In this document: positions 55,054 through 63,939 of the stretch, piece after piece
Layout: each line of letters starts with the position of its first letter
Numbering within the stretch: position 1 is the stretch's first letter
Source of the DNA: Rhizobium oryzicola
Lineage (GTDB): Bacteria; Pseudomonadota; Alphaproteobacteria; Rhizobiales; Rhizobiaceae
Assembly: GCF_030504645.1 (NCBI RefSeq)
Contig: NZ_JAUKWQ010000005.1
Location: 124,001 to 188,000 of the forward strand
Direction: 5' to 3'
Length of the DNA: 64,000 nucleotides
Notes under the pieces: generated by a model
What the model saw: only the letters and a program-made list of their open reading frames with translations
Told to the model about the DNA's origin: nothing
Databases searched by the model: none
Made by a program: the position numbers and the translations under genes

Positions 55054-55076
55054 GCACTTGTCAACTCGGGACATCC

Positions 55077-55802
55077 TCAACGGTCTCTCTCCGTCACCGT
55101 CGAGCCAAAAACCTCCTCAAAGGCTTCGCGTAGGCGCATGTCCACGTCCTGCATCATCACGAGCATGCCGAGGTCCTCAAGGCTGGTCACGCCATAGGCA
55201 GAGATGCCGCAAGGCACGATGCCGGAAAAGTGCGACAGATCCGGATTGACGTTGAGCGACAGGCCATGGAAACTCACCCACCGGCGCAGGCGAATGCCGA
55301 GCGCCGCGATCTTGTCTTCGGCAATGGTTCCATCCGGCAGCGGCGGCTTCTCCGGACGACGCACCCAGACGCCGACGCGGTCCTCGCGGCGCTCGCCGCG
55401 CACGTTCATGGAGGCCAGACAGCGGATGATCACTTCTTCCAGACCCGCCACATAGGCCCGCACATCCTGACGGCGGCGTTTCAGGTCCAGCATGACATAG
55501 GCCACACGCTGGCCGGGACCGTGATAGGTATATTCGCCACCGCGTCCTGTGGCAAACACAGGGAACCGGTCCGGCTCGATCAGGTCAGCGGCGTTGGCGC
55601 TGGTGCCGGCCGTGTAGAGTGGCGGATGCTCCAGCAGCCAGACAAGTTCGTCCGCACGCCCCTCGGCGATGTCGGCCACTTCCCGTTCCATGGTGGCGAT
55701 CGCTTCATCGTATGGGATGAGGGAATCGGAAATGCGCCAGCGAACGGGTGGAGAGCCTGGTATCGGCAGCATGGTCAGGTTCAGATCGGTGCGGGTCAGC
55801 AT
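55077..55802 (-). CDS. lipB: lipoyl(octanoyl) transferase
   Basis: Transfers octanoyl from ACP to lipoyl domains, first step of lipoate synthesis. 241 residues. [19 protein letters not shown] is the substrate-binding motif, [20 protein letters not shown] holds the catalytic Lys, and [15 protein letters not shown] the catalytic Cys. ATG 55802 is chosen by the family start. Its leader contains a strong hairpin (55834-55867). Confidence 0.96.
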   Translation of the reverse strand: MLTRTDLNLTMLPIPGSPPVRWRISDSLIPYDEAIATMEREVADIAEGRADELVWLLEHPPLYTAGTSANAADLIEPDRFPVFATGRGGEYTYHGPGQRVAYVMLDLKRRRQDVRAYVAGLEEVIIRCLASMNVRGERREDRVGVWVRRPEKPPLPDGTIAEDKIAALGIRLRRWVSFHGLSLNVNPDLSHFSGIVPCGISAYGVTSLEDLGMLVMMQDVDMRLREAFEEVFGSTVTERDR

Positions 55803-55833
55803 GGCCAGTCTCGTCAGCGAAAAATGTCGTGTT

Positions 55834-55867
55834 CTTGCATTGCATGCCAAAAGGCCTGCAATGCAAG
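55834..55867 (-). promoter_or_regulatory. long hairpin in the lipB leader
   Basis: On the lipB strand CTTGCATTGCAGGCC, loop TTTT, GGCATGCAATGCAAG: 14 of 15 pairs match. It ends 31 nt before ATG. There is no T run after it, so it is not a plain terminator; operator or RNA-level control are the alternatives. Confidence 0.65.
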
Positions 55868-55928
55868 GCTTCTTCTATATAGGTATCCACAGGCCAATTT
55901 TATCTTTCAAAAATCTGTCACGACGCAC

Positions 55929-55957
55929 TTGCGCGCATCAAATCCCTTTGCTAGATG
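55929..55957 (+). promoter_or_regulatory. promoter of tRNA-Leu
   Basis: TTGCGC and TAGATG with a 17-bp spacer, 33 bp before the tRNA. The geometry matches that of the tRNA-Lys promoter downstream. Confidence 0.55.
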
Positions 55958-55990
55958 CTCCCTCGCCGACGCAAGAAGGCCTACCACGAT

Positions 55991-56075
55991 GCGGTCGTGG
56001 CGGAATTGGTAGACGCGCAGCGTTGAGGTCGCTGTGGGGCAACCCGTGGAAGTTCGAGTCTTCTCGACCGCACCA
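55991..56075 (+). tRNA. tRNA-Leu(GAG)
   Basis: 85 nt with CCA encoded. Acceptor GCGGTCG/CGACCGC pairs perfectly; anticodon stem CAGCG/CGCTG encloses TTGAGGT (anticodon GAG); a long variable arm and TTCGAGTC T-loop make it a class II Leu tRNA. A terminator follows 7 bp after. Confidence 0.96.
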
Positions 56076-56079
56076 AACA

Positions 56080-56103
56080 AACCCGGCTTCGGCCGGGTTT
56101 TTT
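56080..56103 (+). terminator. Rho-independent terminator of tRNA-Leu
   Basis: CCCGGC, loop TTCG, GCCGGG, then six T. Perfect stem, directly after the tRNA. Confidence 0.95.
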
Positions 56104-56294
56104 GTTGCCTTTTAATCTCTTGCGATAATCCCCTCATCTGACTTCTCAGAATCGAACCAACGCTTTCAGTATCTGCCAGGCTACTTGTGGATACTCGGTG
56201 ACGTTTATGAAGCATGCGCGGAGCACTTGGTTCCCCTCTCCCATGGCCGCATTTTTCCTCTGTTGACGCTGTGCAAATTTTCCATTTTGCCGGG

Positions 56295-56323
56295 TTGACC
56301 GCAGGGACCCATCTGCATATGTT
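56295..56323 (+). promoter_or_regulatory. promoter of tRNA-Lys
   Basis: TTGACC (56295-56300) and TATGTT (56318-56323), 17-bp spacer, 33 bp before the tRNA. Confidence 0.65.
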
Positions 56324-56356
56324 CCGCGCACTTTCAAAGACGCGCTTCGCGCCAGT

Positions 56357-56432
56357 GAGAGAGCGTAGCTCAGCCGGTAGAGCAACTGACTTTTAATCAG
56401 TAGGTCCTGGGTTCGAATCCCAGCGTTCTCAC
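56357..56432 (+). tRNA. tRNA-Lys(UUU)
   Basis: 76 nt including CCA. Acceptor GAGAGCG/CGTTCTC (one G-U), D-arm with GCTCAGCCGGTAGAGC, anticodon stem ACTGA/TCAGT with loop CTTTTAA (anticodon UUU), T-arm CTGGGTTCGAATCCCAG. Confidence 0.97.
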
Positions 56433-56582
56433 CACATAATTCATTGTACTCGCCCCCCTTATCTTTCAAGCCTCAATAACTGCAAGGCAGCGCTCGTGTG
56501 GTTTTGCCACCACTCAGCGTTATGCAGATCTTGCCGAGTCATGACCGCCTGTGGTTGATGATGGCACCACAGGATGATCGCG

Positions 56583-57533
56583 ATGCCAGCCACTGCCACG
56601 ACCACAGAAAACTCCGTCAAGGGCATGGCACTGATGGCGGGTTGTATGGTCGTTCTGCCGATGATGGACGCGATCGCCAAATACATGGCGACGTTTGAGA
56701 CCATGTCCCCGGGGCAAGTCACATTCTACCGCTTCTTCGTGCAGCTCGTGGTTCTGGCGCCACTGTTCTTCTGGCAGGTTGGCAGCTTCGCCAAGGTCAA
56801 GCGCCCTTGGATGAACCTGCTGCGCGGCGCTTTGCATGCCAGCGCCAGCCTGATGTTCTTCGCGGCGGTCAAATACATGCCGCTGGCCGATGTCTTCGCC
56901 ATCTATTTCGTCGAGCCTTTCATGCTGACGATTCTCTCGGCCTTGTTCCTTGGCGAGAAGGTCGGCTGGCGGCGTTGGCTGGCGATCCTCGTCGGCTTTG
57001 GCGGCGCCATGATCGTTATCCAGCCGAGCTTTGCCATCTTCGGCTGGACCTCCCTGCTTCCTGTTGCCTGTGCGGCGCTCTTCACGCTGTATCTCTTTCT
57101 CAACAGGGCTCTGGGAGAAGGCGACTCACCGCTGACCATGCAGATGATGTCAGGCATTGGCGGCACGGCTTTGATGGGCACTGTATTGCTGGCGGGCAAT
57201 TCTGCGGGCGTCGGAGACTTCAGCCTCTCCCTGCCCGGCTCGCCGCTCGGTCTCATCCTGCTTCTGATTCTTGGATCGCTGTCCGGCTATGTGCATCTGC
57301 TCGTGGTGCGTGCCTTCCGCCTAGCATCGGTCTCGCTGCTGGCACCATTCCAGTATTTCGAAATTATTTCCGCGACTGTGCTGGGCTATCTTCTGTTCGG
57401 CGATTTTCCTACTCTCTCCAAGTGGTCGGGCATTGTGGTGATCGTCGCTTCCGGCCTTTTCATCATCTGGCGCGAGCGTATCAATGCGGCACGCAGTGCG
57501 GCAGCAAACCACAGCAGCCTTACTGCCGGTTAA
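56583..57533 (+). CDS. DMT superfamily (EamA) transporter
   Basis: A 316-residue permease with ten predicted helices in two EamA halves (GMALMAGCMVVLPMMDAIAKYMA ... ; FGWTSLLPVACAALFTLYLFLNRALG; LILLLILGSLSGYVHLLVVRAF; FEIISATVLGYLLFGDFPT). YFVEPFMLTILSALFLGEKVGWRRW is the typical first-half end. Substrate unknown. ATG 56583 has AGGA upstream; 56574 is also possible. Confidence 0.88.
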   Translation: MPATATTTENSVKGMALMAGCMVVLPMMDAIAKYMATFETMSPGQVTFYRFFVQLVVLAPLFFWQVGSFAKVKRPWMNLLRGALHASASLMFFAAVKYMPLADVFAIYFVEPFMLTILSALFLGEKVGWRRWLAILVGFGGAMIVIQPSFAIFGWTSLLPVACAALFTLYLFLNRALGEGDSPLTMQMMSGIGGTALMGTVLLAGNSAGVGDFSLSLPGSPLGLILLLILGSLSGYVHLLVVRAFRLASVSLLAPFQYFEIISATVLGYLLFGDFPTLSKWSGIVVIVASGLFIIWRERINAARSAAANHSSLTAG

Positions 57534-57678
57534 CTGCTCCGGTTCATCTATTATCAACGATTCGGAATTGATAGTCGGTTCCGCGACGCAGGGTGACGTG
57601 AACGTTTCTTCTATGCGTCCCGCCGAATTGAATCGGTCTGATGTCAAATCCAGTTTCATGATGAAACGGAGCAGTAAG

Positions 57679-58329
57679 ATGAGTGTTGAAGGTCTTCCCT
57701 TTCCCGCGTGCATGCTTGCCGGAAAGAACAGCATTTCCAGCAGCGATGTCATGCTGCTGCGCAAATATTCTCTTCCTGATGGCGTCACGAGTTGGGCTGA
57801 TGCGCATATGCTCATCACCATCAGCCGCAACTGTGAAGTGCCCTGCCCAGAATGGGAAAGCTATTTCGTCGAATCTCTGGCGCTCTTCGTTGTGCACCAC
57901 TTGCAGCCTGCGGGAACGCTCAGTGAATCGAAAAGCCGGTGGCTTCAGCGACTTCTGGCGCCGAGCGGGACCATTCAGAGCGCGCTGGAAATGGAAGTTC
58001 TCCTCCACAGCATCGAGATCGCGGCAGAAACGCCCGTCAGCCTCTCGGCTTTCGCGCTCGATCAGATCCGAAAGTGCCTGATGGCTCGGTTGCTCGACAT
58101 AGCCGATCAGGATCTCGAGGTTAGAGGCATCTCGCAACACGACATGGAAGCGATATGGCGGGTCCTGCGTGCAGCTGTTGACCGTGGCCACGTCATGCTC
58201 ATGCCGCTGGAACGCATGGTTCTGATGGCGATCGACGCAATAGCACCGCCCGAAGCCCACGATCCGGCCTGGAACGAGTTCGTCGCGCGGTTGCGCGATC
58301 AGGATGATTGCCTGGATATTTCCGCCTAG
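57679..58329 (+). CDS. conserved hypothetical protein, helical
   Basis: A 216-residue soluble protein with many helices (WESYFVESLALFVVHHLQPAG; LEMEVLLHSIEIAAETPVSL; IWRVLRAAVDRGHVMLMPLERMVLMAIDAI). The alternation of WF and acidic helix ends recalls TerB-like bundles, but I cannot name a family. ATG 57679 has GGAG 7 bp upstream; the frame continues to 57484 without support. Stands between the permease and the formaldehyde operon. Confidence 0.6.
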   Translation: MSVEGLPFPACMLAGKNSISSSDVMLLRKYSLPDGVTSWADAHMLITISRNCEVPCPEWESYFVESLALFVVHHLQPAGTLSESKSRWLQRLLAPSGTIQSALEMEVLLHSIEIAAETPVSLSAFALDQIRKCLMARLLDIADQDLEVRGISQHDMEAIWRVLRAAVDRGHVMLMPLERMVLMAIDAIAPPEAHDPAWNEFVARLRDQDDCLDISA

Positions 58330-58456
58330 ATCTCTGACGAGACCGTGCATCCGCATGTGTCGTTCATCATCCCCTCCGATGCCGCCTTTCGGCTTGAGCC
58401 GATTAGGCCAGCATGCCAATGTCCGTGCGACTCGCGAAATTTAGGGAGAACACATT

Positions 58457-59584
<1,128 letters not shown>

Positions 59585-59675
59585 TCAGCATCGTATTGCC
59601 TTCTGCCAAGAATGGGCGGTGATGAGCCGCCCATATTCGCGCCATCGCATTTGCTGGCGCACCACAGGAGCAGGC

Positions 59676-60893
59676 ATGTCGGAACGGGTGGTAGCAGGTT
59701 CGGTCGGAACAGATGGTGAGGTCCTGCACGGCGAGGGATTTCACGTTGTCCGCAAGGCGGTTGGTCAGTACCTCATCGTCTTTCGCCCACCATTGGTCAG
59801 CATCGACTCGGCTGATCTCCGGGCGTGCCCAAATACAGGGAGCGTCTGCACCCCCGCGATTCTCTCTTGCGACGGTTTGCATGCGCTCATCGAGGTGCGG
59901 ACAGACGAAGGCTCGCTTCGCGACTGCGCGTTTTCTTTCGTGTTTTCCAGTCAGAAATTCCAAATCGGCGACGACATTGTCCTGTCCGGTTCCGGGTACC
60001 ATCCGGAGGAGAATGATCCTTCAGAGAATGCAGCGCCGGTCATCAGCCTTGCGGAACGGCTTGCCCGAGGTTTGACAACAGATACAGTCAAAGGATCGGA
60101 AGCAAGCGAACCGCTGATTGTTGCACAGCAGGAGCAGATACGTCGGCTGCAATCCATGATGCACGAGGTACTGGAGCCGCTGCAGATCGAAAACCGGATG
60201 CTGCGGAAGCGTCTGGAGCTCTTGAAGCAGCATCTTGGTCAGGCGCAACTTGCCGCCAGCGATCTTGTGCCTGACACCCACGAACTGCCTGGCGCGGCGA
60301 TGCTCGCCAAGCTACTTGAAACGCACGAGTTCGACACGGTTCTGGATTTCGGCGCAGGGTGGCAGCGGCGATGCGACATGCTTCTCGCATCCGGTCTAAG
60401 TGTGAGCACGATCGTACGGCCCGAGACGCCGCTCGCTGACCTTTCGGCAGAGCTCATCGTTCACACCGGGACTGTCCACTCCTCGGTGCTGCCCAAGACG
60501 TTCGACTGCATCATCGCGATCAACGTCCTCCAGCAGGAACGCGATCCGCAACGCTTTCTGCGTCGTTTGCATGATTTGCTGCCGGAGCGCTCCATCCTTG
60601 GTCTTACTGTGCCAGCGCTTCGCCATCCAATGCTGCAGGGGGAGCTTTCCATCTGGAACGCCGGTCTCGTTCTCTACCATCTGGTTCTGGCCGGGTTCGA
60701 TTGCAGCAACGTCCATTGCCTGACGCAAGAAGATGAGATCTCCGTCATTCTGGAAAAGAATGCGATCGATCCATGGGGAGAGGATTCGCCCCTGCCCCCG
60801 CTCGGCAGCCTCAGGCGCCACCTGCCGCAGGCGCTGGACTTCGTGCATGAGCCGGCCTGGTTTAACGGCGAAATCCCGGAACTGAACTGGTGA
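59676..60893 (+). CDS. lectin-like N-domain, coiled coil and methyltransferase-like C-domain
   Basis: A 405-residue protein not matching any one family. Residues ~1-100 are a beta-rich domain with the pattern GEGFHVVRKAVGQYLIVFRPPL that recalls phage tail/lectin-like beta-sandwiches. Residues ~150-190 form a coiled coil (QQEQIRRLQSMMHEVLEPLQ). The last ~190 residues resemble a class I methyltransferase: FDTVLDFGAGWQRRCDML (SAM-loop-like, GxG changed to GAGW), FDCIIAINVLQQERDPQRFLRRLHDLLPERSILGL. The catalytic state is uncertain. It sits between adhC and fghA, 1 bp before the DUF188 gene, GGAG before ATG. Confidence 0.7.
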   Translation: MSERVVAGSVGTDGEVLHGEGFHVVRKAVGQYLIVFRPPLVSIDSADLRACPNTGSVCTPAILSCDGLHALIEVRTDEGSLRDCAFSFVFSSQKFQIGDDIVLSGSGYHPEENDPSENAAPVISLAERLARGLTTDTVKGSEASEPLIVAQQEQIRRLQSMMHEVLEPLQIENRMLRKRLELLKQHLGQAQLAASDLVPDTHELPGAAMLAKLLETHEFDTVLDFGAGWQRRCDMLLASGLSVSTIVRPETPLADLSAELIVHTGTVHSSVLPKTFDCIIAINVLQQERDPQRFLRRLHDLLPERSILGLTVPALRHPMLQGELSIWNAGLVLYHLVLAGFDCSNVHCLTQEDEISVILEKNAIDPWGEDSPLPPLGSLRRHLPQALDFVHEPAWFNGEIPELNW

Positions 60894-60894
60894 G

Positions 60895-61362
60895 ATGATG
60901 ATCTACGTCGATGCCGATGCCTGCCCTGTCAAAGCCGAGATCATCAAGGTCGCGGAACGCCACGCGCTGGAAGTGACCTTCGTCGCCAATTCGGGCCTGC
61001 GCCCTTCGCGCGATCCAATGATCCGCAATGTCATCGTCTCCGGTTCCTTCGATGCCGCAGACGACTGGATCGTGGACCATGTGGCGGCGGGCGACATCGT
61101 TATCACCGCTGATGTTCCTCTGGCGGTACGCTGTGTGGCAAAGGCTGCACTGGTAACGGGACCAAGCGGCCGGATCTTTGACGAGACCAATATCGGCATG
61201 GCAAGCGCCATGCGCAACCTCGGGCAGCATCTACGCGAAACCGGCGAGAGCAAGGGCTACAATGCCCCCTTCGCGCCAAAGGACCGCTCGCGCTTCCTGG
61301 AAACTCTGGATAGGCTCTGCCGTCGCGCGAAGGCTGCGACAGAAGGGAACACGACGCCATGA
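60895..61362 (+). CDS. YaiI/YqxD (DUF188) family protein
   Basis: A 155-residue cytosolic protein with the DUF188 signature: MIYVDADACPVKAEIIKVAERH, DIVITADVPLA and GPSGRIFDETNIG. The fold is related to PIN-like nucleases, but function is unknown. 1 bp after the preceding stop and overlapping the next start (ATGA), so part of the operon. Confidence 0.92.
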   Translation: MMIYVDADACPVKAEIIKVAERHALEVTFVANSGLRPSRDPMIRNVIVSGSFDAADDWIVDHVAAGDIVITADVPLAVRCVAKAALVTGPSGRIFDETNIGMASAMRNLGQHLRETGESKGYNAPFAPKDRSRFLETLDRLCRRAKAATEGNTTP

Positions 61363-62018
61363 CACCCGCCACCAAATGGCACCACCGCCGACGCAGCCCC
61401 TTCTATGTTGCAACCGCCGCCGGCATCCTGCCGCTGCCATTGCTGTTCTATTTGGTGCCGCATCTGGCGCTTGAAATCGCCGCGCTGTGCTTCTTCTTCG
61501 CCTATCTCGGCATGATGGCACTGCGCATCCCACACCTGACGGTCGCTCGCCTGAAGACGAGCAAGGAGCGCGACGACGCGCCGGCTTATGTCATTCTCTT
61601 TGTGACCCTGATGACTGTCGTGGCAACGATTGCCGCACTCTTCAACGCCTTGAACGGCTCGCACGATCACAGCGCCGTCAAGGTCGCTATCGCATTCCTA
61701 TCGGTTATCGGGGGTTGGCTGACAATCCACACCATGTTCGCCATGCATTACTCCCACCATTACTGGCGACGCGTGGCCGATACGGAGGGAAAACTGGTCC
61801 AGCAGGGCGGCTTCAGCTTCCCCGAAACGGATGAACCCAGTGGCTGGGAGTTTATCTATTTCTCTTTCGTGATCGGGATGACCGCCCAGACATCGGACGT
61901 CGCCATTACAACGACAGCCGTGCGCCGGATCAATCTCGCGCACAGCGTGCTCGCCTTCTTCTTCAACACTATCCTGGTCGCCGCCGCCGTTAACGCGGTG
62001 GTCTCCCTTGCCAACTGA
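61359..62018 (+). CDS. DUF1345 domain-containing membrane protein
   Basis: A 219-residue polytopic protein with five or six helices (FYVATAAGILPLPLLFYLVPHLALEI; AYVILFVTLMTVVATIAALFNA; VAIAFLSVIGGWLTIHTMFAMHYSHHYWR). HYSHHYW and SFVIGMTAQTSDVAITT are the family signatures. Function unknown. Overlaps the DUF188 stop by 4 bp; fghA starts 22 bp later. Confidence 0.9.
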   Translation: MTPATKWHHRRRSPFYVATAAGILPLPLLFYLVPHLALEIAALCFFFAYLGMMALRIPHLTVARLKTSKERDDAPAYVILFVTLMTVVATIAALFNALNGSHDHSAVKVAIAFLSVIGGWLTIHTMFAMHYSHHYWRRVADTEGKLVQQGGFSFPETDEPSGWEFIYFSFVIGMTAQTSDVAITTTAVRRINLAHSVLAFFFNTILVAAAVNAVVSLAN

Positions 62019-62040
62019 TAGAGACACCGGAGTCTTCCCG

Positions 62041-62874
62041 ATGAAAGTCCTTTCCCAGAACACCGCTTTCGGTGGCATGCAGGGCGTTTTCCAGCATGAG
62101 TCGGACGCCTGCAAGTGCGAGATGACATTTGCCGTTTTCGTGCCGCCACAGGCAATCCACGAAAAGCGCCCCGTTCTCTGGTACCTTTCAGGTCTCACCT
62201 GCACTCATGCGAATGTGATGGAAAAGGGCGAATACAGACGCATGGCGGCCGAACTCGGCCTCATCATCGTCTGCCCAGATACCAGCCCGCGCGGCAATGA
62301 CGTGGCGGACGAGCTGACAAATTGGCAGATGGGCAAGGGCGCGGGCTTCTATCTGGATGCCACAGAGAAGCCCTGGGCGGACCACTACCGGATGTACACC
62401 TACATCACTGAGGAACTCCCGGCGCTCGTCAGCCAGCAATTCCGCGTGGATATGGACCGACAGGGTATTTTCGGCCATTCCATGGGCGGCCATGGCGCCA
62501 TGACCATCGCGCTCAAAAACCCAGATCGTTTCAAAAGCTGCTCCGCCTTCGCCCCCATCGTGCAACCTTCGACGGCAGATTGGTCTGCTCCGGCATTGGA
62601 GAAATATCTTGGCGCTGATCGTGCCGCATGGCGGCAATACGATGCCTGTGCACTGGTGGAGGACGGTGCGCGCTTCCCGGAATTCCTGATCGACCAGGGT
62701 ACGGCCGACAGCTTCCTCGAAAGCGGTCTGCGTCCCTGGCTGTTCGAAGAGGCGATCACGGAGACGGACATTAAACTGACGCTGCGCATGCAAGAGCGCT
62801 ACGACCACTCCTACTATTTTATCTCCACCTTCATGGATGATCACCTGCGCTGGCACGCAGAGCGCCTCGGCTGA
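62041..62874 (+). CDS. fghA: S-formylglutathione hydrolase
   Basis: Hydrolyses S-formylglutathione to formate and glutathione. 277 residues, esterase D family: LWYLSGLTCTHANVMEKG, SPRGNDVADE, IFGHSMGGHGAMT (nucleophile Ser), and FLIDQGTADSFLE then YDHSYYFISTFMDDHLRWH (catalytic His). Completes the glutathione-dependent formaldehyde route with adhC. Confidence 0.96.
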   Translation: MKVLSQNTAFGGMQGVFQHESDACKCEMTFAVFVPPQAIHEKRPVLWYLSGLTCTHANVMEKGEYRRMAAELGLIIVCPDTSPRGNDVADELTNWQMGKGAGFYLDATEKPWADHYRMYTYITEELPALVSQQFRVDMDRQGIFGHSMGGHGAMTIALKNPDRFKSCSAFAPIVQPSTADWSAPALEKYLGADRAAWRQYDACALVEDGARFPEFLIDQGTADSFLESGLRPWLFEEAITETDIKLTLRMQERYDHSYYFISTFMDDHLRWHAERLG

Positions 62875-62903
62875 AGCGGCTGAAGGAGAAACTGACGCGC
62901 CCA

Positions 62904-62909
62904 TATAAT
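62904..62909 (+). promoter_or_regulatory. -10 box of the sugE transcript
   Basis: TATAAT at 62904-62909, just before the riboswitch hairpins. The -35 region (CTGAAG at ~62880) is weak. If used, transcription would start near 62916, at the foot of the first hairpin. Confidence 0.5.
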
Positions 62910-62968
62910 GCGTAGGCGGACGACCGCCTGCGCAGAATCAGCGCGCTAATCCGCGGGGACGGCCTCGC
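62910..62968 (+). ncRNA. guanidine-II riboswitch (mini-ykkC)
   Basis: Two hairpins with ACGR loops. Hairpin 1: stem 62910-62919/62924-62933 (core GGCGG/CCGCC) with loop ACGA at 62920-62923. Hairpin 2: stem 62953-62958/62963-62968 (GCGGGG/CCTCGC) with loop ACGG at 62959-62962. Only a short linker to the ribosome site AAAAGGAG follows. The next gene is sugE/gdx, the classic target of this riboswitch class, which binds guanidinium and frees translation. Confidence 0.9.
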
Positions 62969-62988
62969 TCTTTGAAAAGGAGCGATCA

Positions 62989-63303
62989 ATGCCCTGGATC
63001 TATCTTCTGCTTGCTGGAATTCTTGAAACCGGCTGGGCAATCGGATTGAAATATACCGAAGGCTTTACAAAGCTCACGCCGAGCCTTTTGACGGTGATGT
63101 GCATAATTGCCAGCATTGGCCTGTTGGGGCTTGCGCTTCGTGATCTGCCGGTCGGCACAGCCTATGCAGTGTGGACGGGCTTGGGAACCGCAGGGGCCGT
63201 CATTCTGGGGATGGTGCTTTTCGCCGAACCACCGACAATCACCCGTCTGGCATCCATCGGCCTCATTCTGGCCGGGGTGGCGGGACTGAAAATGTCCAGC
63301 TGA
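62989..63303 (+). CDS. sugE: SMR family guanidinium exporter SugE/Gdx
   Basis: A 104-residue, four-helix small multidrug resistance protein. MPWIYLLLAGILETGWAIGLKYTEGFT has the essential Glu13 and the WAIGLK pattern of the Gdx (SugE) branch, not the Qac/EmrE branch. VGTAYAVWTGLGTAGAVILGM is the second SMR signature. It exports guanidinium, probably as a homodimer. The upstream guanidine-II riboswitch confirms the Gdx role. Confidence 0.95.
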   Translation: MPWIYLLLAGILETGWAIGLKYTEGFTKLTPSLLTVMCIIASIGLLGLALRDLPVGTAYAVWTGLGTAGAVILGMVLFAEPPTITRLASIGLILAGVAGLKMSS

Positions 63304-63316
63304 TCGCAAAATGCGA

Positions 63317-63342
63317 GCCCCGTTCCATTGAGGTAACGGGGC
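63317..63342. terminator. hairpin between convergent sugE and DoxX genes
   Basis: GCCCCGTT and AACGGGGC, perfect 8-bp stem, 10-nt loop. Tail on the minus strand contains ATTTTG; tail on the plus strand has no T run. Likely bidirectional or minus-strand terminator. Confidence 0.55.
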
Positions 63343-63354
63343 ACGCGCAACAGG

Positions 63355-63741
63355 TTACTTCTTCTTGTCGACAGCCCAGGCGCCAGCGCCGGAGAAGATG
63401 AAGAACAGGAAGATGAAGCAGTAGAGGACGGCCGCGTCGCCGCCGTTCATTGCGGGGAAGAACGCCTTCGGGAAATGTGCCATGAAATAGGCAACGGCCA
63501 TCTGGCCGCAGAGGATGAAGGCGACAGGGCGTGTCAGGAAGCCGATGGCAAATAGTGCACCACCCACAAGTTCCAGGATACCGGCCACAAGAAGGAGCGG
63601 CGGAAGCGGACCCGGCATCTGTGCGGCAGGGAATGCAAGAAGCTTCATGGTGCCGTGCTCAAGATACAGCAGGCCCGTCATGATGCGCAGAACCGCCAAA
63701 GCCTGGGGCTGCAAGGAATTGAGACGTTCAGAAATAGACAT
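63355..63741 (-). CDS. DoxX family membrane protein
   Basis: A 128-residue four-helix membrane protein with the DoxX signature: LRIMTGLLYLEHGTMKLL, LLLVAGILELVGGALFAIGFLTRPVAFIL, and AVLYCFIFLFFIFSGAGAWAVD. DoxX proteins are tied to thiosulfate or thiol-redox metabolism in some bacteria, but here the role is open. Ends with DKKK, typical of inner-membrane retention or orientation. Confidence 0.88.
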   Translation of the reverse strand: MSISERLNSLQPQALAVLRIMTGLLYLEHGTMKLLAFPAAQMPGPLPPLLLVAGILELVGGALFAIGFLTRPVAFILCGQMAVAYFMAHFPKAFFPAMNGGDAAVLYCFIFLFFIFSGAGAWAVDKKK

Positions 63742-63939
63742 TACCCTCTCCGTGGTACGAATTGCGGGCTGAGGGTTAGCCGGAACCTTAAAAAAATTTA
63801 AATCAACTAAAGTGGAATTTGGATCACAACCTATTGATCCCGCTGTGCAGTTTCTCGGCTTGTCTTGGCTGCCTCACCAGGAATTTCAGATAATTTAAAT
63901 AAAGACGTAAAGATTTGAGCTGGAGCCTATCAGGGTTAA

